A stretch of DNA of 8,132 nucleotides from an uncultured Oxalobacteraceae bacterium (GCA_946480015.1 CAMLIL010000154.1:1-8132), one strand, 5' to 3'; shown: positions 1-6,216, counted from the stretch's first letter. Program-made: numbers and translations. Notes: a model not told the origin generated them from the sequence alone.

Positions 1-755
1 GCGTTTTCCATGCCGTTGCCGGCGTGGCAGTGGAACAGGATCTTCTGGCCCGGATTGAGATAGGCGCGGATGGCTTTGACCATGGCGCCGATCTGGAACG
101 GGAAGTAGGTGCCGCGCCCATCTTCGAACGACACCGCGTCCACGCCTTCATGGGCCAGCACCGCCAGGATCCGGCAGCACCAGTCGCGGTCGGCGAAGAA
201 GGCGTCGACCAGGTCGACGACGTTGAAGTAGATGCGCGGCGCGCCGCCATGGTCGCCCACCACATTGGCGCGCAGCCAGGCGATCGACGCTGCGATGCGC
301 TGCACCACCAGCGCGTGGTCGGCCGAATCGGGCGTCATCAGGTAGATCTCGTGCATGGTGTTGGGGATGCCGTAGCCCGCCAGCTTTTGCATCGAGATGT
401 CCGGCACGAAGCTGCCGTCCTCGATCGTGCCCACCGCCGTCAGTGCGAAGCAGCCGGTCTTGTCGTAGCCGATGCTGTTGAGGTACTCGACGAACTGGTC
501 TTCCACCTGCGGCACGCCGGGGTCCTGGTAGTCCAGCGTGGCGATCACCTTGTCTTTGATCCCGAAACTGTCGACCATGGGCAGCAGGTCGATCTTGTTC
601 TGCAGGATGTGGCCGTAGTAGGAAGAGAAGCAGGGTTCGCGCAGCGATACGTCCAGCAGGACCGGGTCGATCCGGCTGAGCAGATTGAGCTTGGCCTGGG
701 CGGCGGCGAATTCGGCTTCGGCCTGGGCACGGGCGTCGGAAACGGTGGGGGTCAT
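1..755 (-). CDS. Divergent DRE-TIM (HMGL-like) metallolyase, C-terminus beyond the window
   Basis: The first 251 residues are present and the 3' end lies off the left edge. The fold call rests on three landmarks of the DRE-TIM family (HMG-CoA lyase, isopropylmalate/homocitrate synthases, pyruvate carboxyltransferases). These are LLDVSLREP at residues 33-41, giving D35, R39 and E40 in the positions of the D-x-x-L-R-D/E signature; a strand-like SFEDGRGTYFP at 209-219; and FHCHAGNGMEN at 241-251, giving the H-x-H metal pair (H242, H244). Family members use a divalent metal to make or break a C-C bond next to a carbonyl. The residues after H-x-H (AGNG in place of the usual ND-x-G) and the EDGRG segment are unusual, so the substrate cannot be named and the protein may be a distant subfamily. 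The ATG at 753-755 has a good Shine-Dalgarno. It starts 26 nt after the stop of the upstream ATPase gene, so the two are probably cotranscribed. Confidence 0.72.
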   Translation of the reverse strand, partial: MTPTVSDARAQAEAEFAAAQAKLNLLSRIDPVLLDVSLREPCFSSYYGHILQNKIDLLPMVDSFGIKDKVIATLDYQDPGVPQVEDQFVEYLNSIGYDKTGCFALTAVGTIEDGSFVPDISMQKLAGYGIPNTMHEIYLMTPDSADHALVVQRIAASIAWLRANVVGDHGGAPRIYFNVVDLVDAFFADRDWCCRILAVLAHEGVDAVSFEDGRGTYFPFQIGAMVKAIRAYLNPGQKILFHCHAGNGMEN

Positions 756-760
756 GCGAG

Positions 761-768
761 CCTTTCTT
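761..768 (-). promoter_or_regulatory. Ribosome binding site of the metallolyase gene
   Basis: On the minus strand AAGAAAGG ends 5 nt before the ATG at 755. It lies inside the 26-nt gap after the ATPase stop codon. This supports the chosen start and translation from a shared mRNA. Confidence 0.7.
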
Positions 769-781
769 GGTGGTGGGGAGG

Positions 782-3700
782 TCAGATTCGGGCCAGTGCC
801 TGTTCCAGGCGTGGCGCCGCATGGGTGAAGCCGTATTGCTGGCCTTGCGCGCGCAGCTGGCGCAGGCGCTTGCGCGCCGCGGCGTCCGCGCGCTCCGGAT
901 AGGCGGCCATGGCGCGGATCAGCTCCGCGTGATGGCTGGTCCAGGCGCACGGATCGTCGCCCGCGCAGGCTTGCATCTGGCCGGCGTAGAAATCGGCCGC
1001 GACCGCGTCGCCTTCGAGCAGGGACACCTCGGCCGCGCTGAGGAAGAAGCGGAAGGCGTTGTGGGCCAGGCAGTCGCGCGTGAGGTAGGCGGCGCCCTGC
1101 AGCAAGGCGCGTTTGCGCACGGCCGCGTCGCCGCTCATCACGGCCACCGTGCCGAGCACCCACGGGCCGATGAAGCGTTCCAGCTGGAGCGACCTGACGC
1201 GTTCGGCCACCGCCATGATCTGCTGCTCGGCCAGGGCATGGCTGCCGCGCTGCCAGGTAATGCGCGCCTGGCTCTCGAGCAGAAAGGTTTCGAAGCGGGC
1301 CGCGCCGATGCTGCGCGCCAGTTCCAGCGCGTGCGTGACTTCGGCGTCGGCGCGTTCGAGCGCGCCGGTGGCCACCAGCACCCAGCCGGCGGTCATGCGG
1401 GCGAAGACTTCGGCGCGGCGATTGCCGACCCGGTGCGCCAGCTGCGCCGAATGCAGCGCGTCCTCCAGCGCGAGGCCGGGCTGGCCGAGATACAGGCGGG
1501 TCGAGCCGAGGGCCGAGCGGTTGGACGCTTCGATGCCGACCAGCCCGTGCTGTCCGCACATCCGGATGCATTGGCTGAACAGCGCGTGGGCCTGGTTCAT
1601 ATGGCCTTGCGCGTAGTAGGAGTCGCCCACGCCGCTGAGCGCGCGCGCTTCGGTGTCGCTGGCGCCGCTGGCACGCGCGTAACGCACCGCTTCTTCATGG
1701 TGGCGCCGGCATTCGGCGTAGTTCCCGCGCGGGAAAAATATATTCCCCTTCAAATAGAGCAGCCGCGCCAGCGAGGCTTCGGCGTCGGTCGAGCGCGCCA
1801 GCGGCAGCGTGTCCTCGAGCAGGCGCTCTTCCTCGTCCAGTTCCTCCAGGATGTTGAGCGTGGTCGCCAGGCCGATCACCGCGTCGATCTTTTCCTGTGG
1901 CCGTCCGGCCAGCATCAGGGCTTGCTCGTAAGCCTCGCGGGCCTGCGTCATCTGGCCCATGCCGGCGATGGCGTGGGCCTTGAGCAGGGCCAGCGTAAAG
2001 CTGCTGAAGCGGGTCGAGTCGTTGGCGCTGCATTGGCCGGTCAGTTCGAGCGCGCCCTCGTAGTCGTGCGCCGCGAGCTTGTCGCGAATTGCGCGCAGCA
2101 TCATGTCGAATGCGGCCGGGTCGGCGGCGCGGTATAGATGCTGGGCCGCGATGGCGGGGTCGCGCTCGCGGTACAGGCTTGCCACCGCGCGGTGCAGGCG
2201 CCGTTGTTCGCCCGGCTCGATCGACTCGTAGATGCAGTGCATCACCAGGTCGTGCACGAAGACGGCGGCATCGGCGCCGACCCGGCGCACCAGCGCCGAA
2301 CGGCCGGCCGCGTCGAGCTCGAAAGCCGGCGCGCCCAGCGCTTCGGCCAGTACGCTCAGCTCGAAACGGTTGCCGATCACCGCGGCCGTGCGCAGCGCCC
2401 GCTGCTGCAGGGGCGGCAGGGCGTCGACGCGGGCCTGGATCAGGTGCTTGAGGCTGTCGGGCACCTGCTGGGGCGGGCTGGCCAGCAGCTGGGTCAGAAA
2501 CAGCGGGTTGCCCTGGGCGCGCTCGACGCAGCGCTGGCGATGGGCCGCATCGAGGTCGGCATACTGGTCGGCCAGCGCCTGCGCGTCGCGCTGGCCGAGC
2601 GGCGCCAGGTCGAACACCGTCACCGGCAGTTCGTACAGGTGCGCGCGCAGCGACGCTTCCAGCGGGTCGTCTTCGACGCGCGAGGTCAGTACCCACACCA
2701 CCGGCGCGTCGCGGGTGGCGGCCATCAGCGCGCCGAGCGCGTCGAACAGCCAGGATTCGCCCCAGTGCACGTCTTCGACCGCCAGCAGCAGCGGTTCGCG
2801 CGCGGCGCGGCGCAGCACCAGCGCTTCCAATGCAGCGGCCAGTCCCGCCTCGCGCACCGCGTGGCTCATGGCGGCGTACAGCGAGAGCTGTTCGGAGTGC
2901 ATGCGCGCGCCGGTCAGCGCGCGGTGGAAAATCTGCGCTTCCGGGTCCAGCGCAAGCGCCTGCGCGGCGCTGTCGATGCACTGTTCGAGCATGCCCTCGG
3001 CCGCGCCGCTGGCGTCGAACAGGCTGCGCGCCAGGTCGCTCAGGGGCGCGCGCCAGCTGTCGGCGCCGGCATCGTGCACATGGCTGCGGTGGCAGCTGAA
3101 TCCCAGGCCGCACGCCAGTTCGGCAAACGCGCCGGCCAGGCGGGTTTTGCCGACGCCGGCGTTGGCGCGCAGATAGATCACGCGGCTGGCGTGGGTTTCA
3201 TGGGTGGTTTCGGCCAAGACGCGGAACTGGCGCAGCTCGGCCAGGCGGCCGCTGAGCGGCAGCTGCGCCGCGCCCGCGCGCTCGCCGGCAAGGATGGTCC
3301 ATTCGGGGCCGGCGGAGTCGAAGCTGTAGTGCGCATCGAGCTGCCCGGTCAGGCCGCGCGCCACATGGATTGGCAGCGCCAGCGGATCGGCGCCGCCATC
3401 GGGGGCCGGCAGCGCCGCGGCGTCGTCGGCCACGCCATTGGTGAAGCGCGCCAGGCGCAGCGCCAGCGCGCGCCCGCCATGCACCAGCAGCGTGTTGCGC
3501 AGGGCGATGGCGCAGCGCAGACAGCGCTCCGCGTCGCTGCGAAATGCCTGCGGCAGGCCGAACAGGGCCACCGGCTGCGCGCTGTCGGCATGCCGCAGGA
3601 TGCCGCCGAAGCGGGCGCAGCTCGCCTGCATTTCGCGCCGCGCCGCCTCGCTCGGCGCCGCGCCCAGCAGGATGTGCAGTTCGATGACGTAGCGCACGCT

Positions 3701-4009
3701 GTCGCTGTGCGCCGCCGGCGCGGCGGGCGCTGGAACGGCTTCGGCGGGGGCGCTGTCGAGCAGTGCGTCGAGCTCGGTGTCGAAGATGGCGGCCAGGTGG
3801 CGCGCGGTGCGGTACAGCACCGCCTTGCCGGTTTCGGCGCGCTTGATCGAGGCGATCGAGACCGGCAGCTGGCGCGTCATGCACAGCTCGGCCAGCGCTT
3901 CCTGGCTCAGGCCGCGCGTCTTGCGCAGGCTCTTGAGCAGGGCTGCATCGAGCGCGATGCGGCCGTCGCTGGCGGGGGAAAGGTCAGGGGAGGGTGAATC
4001 GAAGTTCAT
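782..4009 (-). CDS. Large signalling ATPase: Xre HTH, pseudo-cyclase domain, AAA_16/STAND-like ATPase, TPR repeats
   Basis: This ~1075-aa protein is probably a cytoplasmic signal-responsive transcription regulator. Residue numbers here count from an upstream in-frame TTG at 4018; subtract 3 for the ATG. Residues 21-88 look like a Cro/CI-type HTH. Residues 107-245 follow the pattern of class III nucleotide cyclases (FGGILRHAD, VALFGLPQAF, AERCLRCAIALRN) but lack the catalytic Asp residues, so they are probably a non-catalytic sensor. Residues 257-510 form an AAA_16-type ATPase: GRLAELRQF entry, Walker A ANAGVGKT (285-292, first Gly replaced by Ala), Walker B LLLAVEDVHW (410-419), and QGNPLFL (502-508). 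Residues ~670-940 hold about seven TPR-like units of ~40 residues. The architecture resembles MalT/LAL and cyclase-AAA_16-TPR proteins, but the HTH is at the N-terminus. The ATG at 4009 is preferred because the TTG codon begins inside the -10 box. The metallolyase gene follows 26 nt downstream. The effector is unknown. Confidence 0.88.
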   Translation of the reverse strand: MNFDSPSPDLSPASDGRIALDAALLKSLRKTRGLSQEALAELCMTRQLPVSIASIKRAETGKAVLYRTARHLAAIFDTELDALLDSAPAEAVPAPAAPAAHSDSVRYVIELHILLGAAPSEAARREMQASCARFGGILRHADSAQPVALFGLPQAFRSDAERCLRCAIALRNTLLVHGGRALALRLARFTNGVADDAAALPAPDGGADPLALPIHVARGLTGQLDAHYSFDSAGPEWTILAGERAGAAQLPLSGRLAELRQFRVLAETTHETHASRVIYLRANAGVGKTRLAGAFAELACGLGFSCHRSHVHDAGADSWRAPLSDLARSLFDASGAAEGMLEQCIDSAAQALALDPEAQIFHRALTGARMHSEQLSLYAAMSHAVREAGLAAALEALVLRRAAREPLLLAVEDVHWGESWLFDALGALMAATRDAPVVWVLTSRVEDDPLEASLRAHLYELPVTVFDLAPLGQRDAQALADQYADLDAAHRQRCVERAQGNPLFLTQLLASPPQQVPDSLKHLIQARVDALPPLQQRALRTAAVIGNRFELSVLAEALGAPAFELDAAGRSALVRRVGADAAVFVHDLVMHCIYESIEPGEQRRLHRAVASLYRERDPAIAAQHLYRAADPAAFDMMLRAIRDKLAAHDYEGALELTGQCSANDSTRFSSFTLALLKAHAIAGMGQMTQAREAYEQALMLAGRPQEKIDAVIGLATTLNILEELDEEERLLEDTLPLARSTDAEASLARLLYLKGNIFFPRGNYAECRRHHEEAVRYARASGASDTEARALSGVGDSYYAQGHMNQAHALFSQCIRMCGQHGLVGIEASNRSALGSTRLYLGQPGLALEDALHSAQLAHRVGNRRAEVFARMTAGWVLVATGALERADAEVTHALELARSIGAARFETFLLESQARITWQRGSHALAEQQIMAVAERVRSLQLERFIGPWVLGTVAVMSGDAAVRKRALLQGAAYLTRDCLAHNAFRFFLSAAEVSLLEGDAVAADFYAGQMQACAGDDPCAWTSHHAELIRAMAAYPERADAAARKRLRQLRAQGQQYGFTHAAPRLEQALARI

Positions 4010-4017
4010 TTCCGGCA

Positions 4018-4023
4018 ACTATA
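4018..4023 (-). promoter_or_regulatory. -10 box TATAGT of the ATPase gene, leaderless geometry
   Basis: TATAGT on the minus strand ends 8 nt before the ATG at 4009. Transcription should start about 0-2 nt before the start codon. No usable Shine-Dalgarno is present (GGAA abuts the ATG), which fits a leaderless mRNA. The -35 region (around 4040-4046) is a poor match to TTGACA, so an activator may be needed. Confidence 0.5.
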
Positions 4024-4039
4024 GCACCGCCCGGGTGCT
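4023..4039. repeat. Inverted repeat in the promoter spacer, candidate operator
   Basis: Read on the minus strand this is AGCACC-CGGGC-GGTGCT, a perfect 6-bp inverted repeat with a 5-bp centre. It fills the region between the -35 area and the -10 box of the ATPase gene. A dimeric repressor or activator, possibly the product's own Xre-type HTH, could bind here. It is not followed by a T-run, so an intrinsic terminator for the upstream lectin gene is less likely. Confidence 0.35.
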
Positions 4040-4077
4040 TGTGCCGGCCGGGCGCGGCGGCTTGCCTGGCGGCGCCT

Positions 4078-5190
4078 CTATTCATACAGGCGGGCGTCGA
4101 TCGGATGCGCCATGGCCGGACCGACGATGCTCGGCATCGGCGTGAGCGGGCGGCTGACCGAGTAACTGCTGTCGGGCGCGTGATCGTAGGTGGTCAGGGT
4201 GACCGACAGGTCGTGGCTGTTGGAACCGCTGTAGGTGCCGCCGATGCTGCCGGCCACGCGCGCGCCCGACCTGAGGGTAAATACCCCGCTGAGCGTATAC
4301 GGCACCACGACCGACGAGCGCACCGCCGTCACCAGGCACATCATCGACGAGTGCGGCGGCACTTCGGCCGGGGCGTTGAAGCCCCAGGTCTTGGAGGTGG
4401 TGGCCGCGCCGTTGCGCATATACACATGCCCGGTTTCGCTCGACAGCACCACGCGCGCGCCGCTGGCCACCGGCACCGGCCCCTTGCAGCCGGCCGGCGC
4501 CGGCGTTTCCAGGCCGAGCTGGTCGGTCCAGGCGGCGGTGTCGGCCACGGTGACCGATCCGCTGATCAGGCTGGTCTGGGTATGGGCGTTGCTGTTGTTG
4601 ACGGTTTCACGGTACAGGTCGGACGGACGGGCGTGGATGATCCTGGCGCTGGCCAGCGCGTAGTCGATCGCATGCACCTCGTCGATGCGCGCCACCGGAT
4701 CGTTCACACCGGAACTCCATACCGTGCCCTGATAGCCGGTCGGTCCGCACCCCTTGCAGATGGCAAAGGTGCCGTCGTCCTGCAGATGGCCGTAGAACTC
4801 CCCGCCTTCGGCAGTGAGCTGGGTGCCCCAGACCCAGCCCTCGTTGTGGGACAGGTCGGTGCCGCGGTAAATGCAAAAGTTGCCGTCGGTCTGGACCAGA
4901 GCGAAAAAACGGTTGCCGGGGGCGCCGCGCGCGGTTTCCCACAGCAAGCCCTGGTGACGCTCCAGTCCGGCGCCGCGGTACACGCGCAGCTTGCCGTCGG
5001 CTTCGATGACGGCGAAGAACATGCCGTTGGCCGAGACGATGTAATCGCCCACCGACAGACAGCGGTTCATCGGCAGCACCGCATGGTAGAGCGCGCCGCC
5101 GGCGCCGGGCATGAAGACGGCCGCACGAATCATCTGGAATTCATGGGCGAGGGCTTGGGTCAAACGGGTCACGATGGACATCCTTGGCAT
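4078..5190 (-). CDS. Bulb-type lectin fused to an aerolysin/ETX-MTX2-like putative pore-forming module
   Basis: This 370-aa protein has two parts. Residues ~45-160 carry three tandem 37-residue repeats (starting at 58, 95 and 132) of the form F-F/Y-x-x-x-x-x-D-G-x-F/L-x-x-x-Y/C-R/K-G followed by V/L-W-x-[ST]. This is the pattern of GNA-type mannose-binding (B_lectin) domains. The second repeat keeps most of the Q-x-D-x-N-x-V-x-Y site (QTDGNFCIY). Residues ~195-337 are Ser/Thr/Val-rich and beta-prone, with VNNSNAHTQTS, SVTVADTAAW, AEVPPHSSM, VVVPYTLSG and GGTYSG in the order seen in the membrane-inserting half of aerolysin/epsilon-toxin/MTX2 proteins. If correct, it binds glycans and inserts as an oligomeric beta-barrel. 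No clear Sec signal peptide is seen, so release could be by lysis or another route. The ATG at 5190 has a weak Shine-Dalgarno, and internal ATGs (5181, 5133) are alternatives. It could instead be a non-toxic adhesin. The lectin call is firmer than the pore-former call. Confidence 0.68.
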   Translation of the reverse strand: MPRMSIVTRLTQALAHEFQMIRAAVFMPGAGGALYHAVLPMNRCLSVGDYIVSANGMFFAVIEADGKLRVYRGAGLERHQGLLWETARGAPGNRFFALVQTDGNFCIYRGTDLSHNEGWVWGTQLTAEGGEFYGHLQDDGTFAICKGCGPTGYQGTVWSSGVNDPVARIDEVHAIDYALASARIIHARPSDLYRETVNNSNAHTQTSLISGSVTVADTAAWTDQLGLETPAPAGCKGPVPVASGARVVLSSETGHVYMRNGAATTSKTWGFNAPAEVPPHSSMMCLVTAVRSSVVVPYTLSGVFTLRSGARVAGSIGGTYSGSNSHDLSVTLTTYDHAPDSSYSVSRPLTPMPSIVGPAMAHPIDARLYE

Positions 5191-5243
5191 GGGCTTGCTG
5201 CTAACGGAAGCATTGTCGGTCCGGCGCGCGGGCGGCGACAGGC

Positions 5244-5279
5244 CAGAGCGGTATCAGCTAGGGCTCAGTTCGGTATCAG
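5244..5279. repeat. Direct repeat CAG-NN-CGGTATCAG, two copies 22 bp apart
   Basis: Copies lie at 5244-5257 and 5266-5279 and are identical at 12 of 14 positions, with an 8-bp gap. The 22-bp period is about two helical turns, so both would sit on the same DNA face. They are 54-89 bp upstream of the lectin/pore-former start and 40-75 bp upstream of the candidate ECF -35 element. A tandem binding site for a regulator of one or both divergent genes is likely, but the factor is unknown. Confidence 0.5.
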
Positions 5280-5317
5280 TGCGGCGCCGGCAGCGCTTTT
5301 GTTGCCAAATATTTACG

Positions 5318-5345
5318 CGAACTCTCTGCGCGGGGCCCTGTCAAA
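5318..5345 (+). promoter_or_regulatory. Candidate ECF (RpoE-like) sigma promoter for the DUF4142 gene
   Basis: CGAACTC (5318-5324), a 16-nt spacer and TCAAA (5341-5345, preceded by G) closely match the RpoE-type consensus GGAACTT-N16-(G)TCAAA. An AT-rich AAATATTT (5307-5314) just upstream could act as an UP element. Start of transcription is expected near 5350-5353. Envelope-stress control would suit the exported product, but this is inferred from the motif alone. Confidence 0.45.
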
Positions 5346-5356
5346 AGGGCACAGAG

Positions 5357-5385
5357 GCACGCTGCGCCGCTGTGGCGCAGCGTGC
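5357..5385 (+). other. Perfect 12-bp hairpin in the 5' leader of the DUF4142 mRNA
   Basis: GCACGCTGCGCC (5357-5368) and its exact complement (5374-5385) flank a 5-nt loop GCTGT. The stem begins within about 5-7 nt of the predicted transcription start and ends 17 nt before the Shine-Dalgarno, leaving the latter free. No T-run follows on the plus strand. A 5' stability or regulatory structure is more likely than a terminator. Confidence 0.55.
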
Positions 5386-5401
5386 TGTCGACCTACCTCA
5401 C

Positions 5402-5407
5402 TGGAGA
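5402..5407 (+). promoter_or_regulatory. Ribosome binding site of the DUF4142 gene
   Basis: TGGAGA lies 6 nt before the ATG at 5414 and fixes this start over earlier in-frame codons, which fall upstream of the hairpin. Confidence 0.75.
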
Positions 5408-5413
5408 TATGAC

Positions 5414-6214
5414 ATGCAAAAGAACAAACTTACGCTGGCCCTGCTGGGCGCTTCGGCTTCGTTCGCCCTGCTGACCGCACTGAGCGCGCAGGCGCAAAGC
5501 GGCATGCCGACCCAGCAGGACGCCACCGCGCCCGGCACCGCCGGCAAGAGCACCACCACCCAGAACGCCGATCGGCAGGCGTCCGGCCAGAGCAGCACCC
5601 AGGGCAATACCGCCAGCGGCAGCGGCAAGGCCATGAACCGGGCCGATCAAAAGCTCCTGCGCAACCTGGCGCTGGCCAACATGGCCGAAATCGAGGCCGC
5701 GCGGATGGCCCAGACCAGGGGGCAGAGCGAGCCGGTCAAAACCTATGCCCAGCGCATGATCGACGACCACACCAAGGCGCTGAATGACATTCAGCAACTT
5801 GCGCAGAGCAAAGGCGTCAGCTTGCCGACGGAACTGGACCGCATGCACAAGGCCAAGGCCGACCGGCTGGGGCGCTTGTCCGGCGAACAGTTCGACCGGG
5901 TGTATATGTCGCAAGCGGGCGTGGCCGACCATAAAAAGACCCACAGCCTGCTCAACGCGGCGAACCGGGCCGCCGACCCGGACATCAAGGCATTGGCGGC
6001 ACGCATGCAGCCGGCCGTCGACGAGCACCTGAAAATGGCGCAAGACCTGCACGGCCGCAGCGGTGGACTGACTGCGACCGGGTCGAGCAGCAGCGGCAGT
6101 ACGGCGGTCGGCCCGAGCGGCAGCCCGGGCACCGGCAGCGTGACCGGGGTGAGCGGCACCGGCACACGTCCGGCGGAAAGCGGCACCGGCGGCACGAGCA
6201 CCGAGCGCAAATAA
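5414..6214 (+). CDS. Exported DUF4142 (ferritin-like fold) protein
   Basis: A 266-aa protein. Residues 1-27 are a Sec signal peptide: charged MQKNK, a Leu/Ala core, and ALSAQA|QS with cleavage expected after A27. Residues ~29-72 are a Ser/Thr/Gln/Gly-rich linker. Residues ~73-213 form a helical DUF4142 domain with the family's ADQKLLRNLALANMAEIEAA opening, YAQRMIDDHTKA (111-122), GVADHKKTHSLL (169-180) and DEHLKMAQ (203-210). E92/E94, H119, H173 and H205 are spaced along the helices as in ferritin-like bundles and might bind metal, though this is untested for the family. Residues 214-266 are a Gly/Ser/Thr-rich tail of low complexity. The product should be periplasmic or outer-surface. Its function is unknown; such proteins are often linked to envelope stress. 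The candidate ECF promoter upstream agrees with that. Confidence 0.9.
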   Translation: MQKNKLTLALLGASASFALLTALSAQAQSGMPTQQDATAPGTAGKSTTTQNADRQASGQSSTQGNTASGSGKAMNRADQKLLRNLALANMAEIEAARMAQTRGQSEPVKTYAQRMIDDHTKALNDIQQLAQSKGVSLPTELDRMHKAKADRLGRLSGEQFDRVYMSQAGVADHKKTHSLLNAANRAADPDIKALAARMQPAVDEHLKMAQDLHGRSGGLTATGSSSSGSTAVGPSGSPGTGSVTGVSGTGTRPAESGTGGTSTERK

Positions 6215-6216
6215 GT

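Noticed and set aside
24..902. Long open frame on the plus strand opposite the metallolyase
   Set aside because: Antisense to a well-supported gene. The protein is rich in His, Arg, Gln and Val with no recognisable domain, as is typical of high-GC shadow frames.
1731..1748. AT-rich patch GGGAAAAATATATTCCCC inside the ATPase gene, with a small inverted repeat
   Set aside because: The frame continues through it as KGNIFFPR in a TPR-like unit. It is a local run of rarer codons (AAT ATA TTT) with no further sign of a site or insertion.
767..3997. Long plus-strand open frames opposite the ATPase gene
   Set aside because: Composition is Ala/Arg/Gln/His-heavy with no motif, and the opposite strand encodes clear HTH, Walker and TPR motifs.
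4024..4077. Intrinsic terminator after the lectin gene
   Set aside because: GC-rich inverted repeats are present but no T-run follows on the minus strand. The best repeat fits better as an operator in the next promoter.
3994..5412. Plus-strand open frame of about 470 codons over the lectin gene
   Set aside because: It runs across an intergenic promoter region and mirrors the lectin gene. There is no domain or ribosome site.
5393..6052. Minus-strand open frame opposite the DUF4142 gene
   Set aside because: The plus strand has a clear signal peptide, Shine-Dalgarno and DUF4142 domain. The antisense frame has none.
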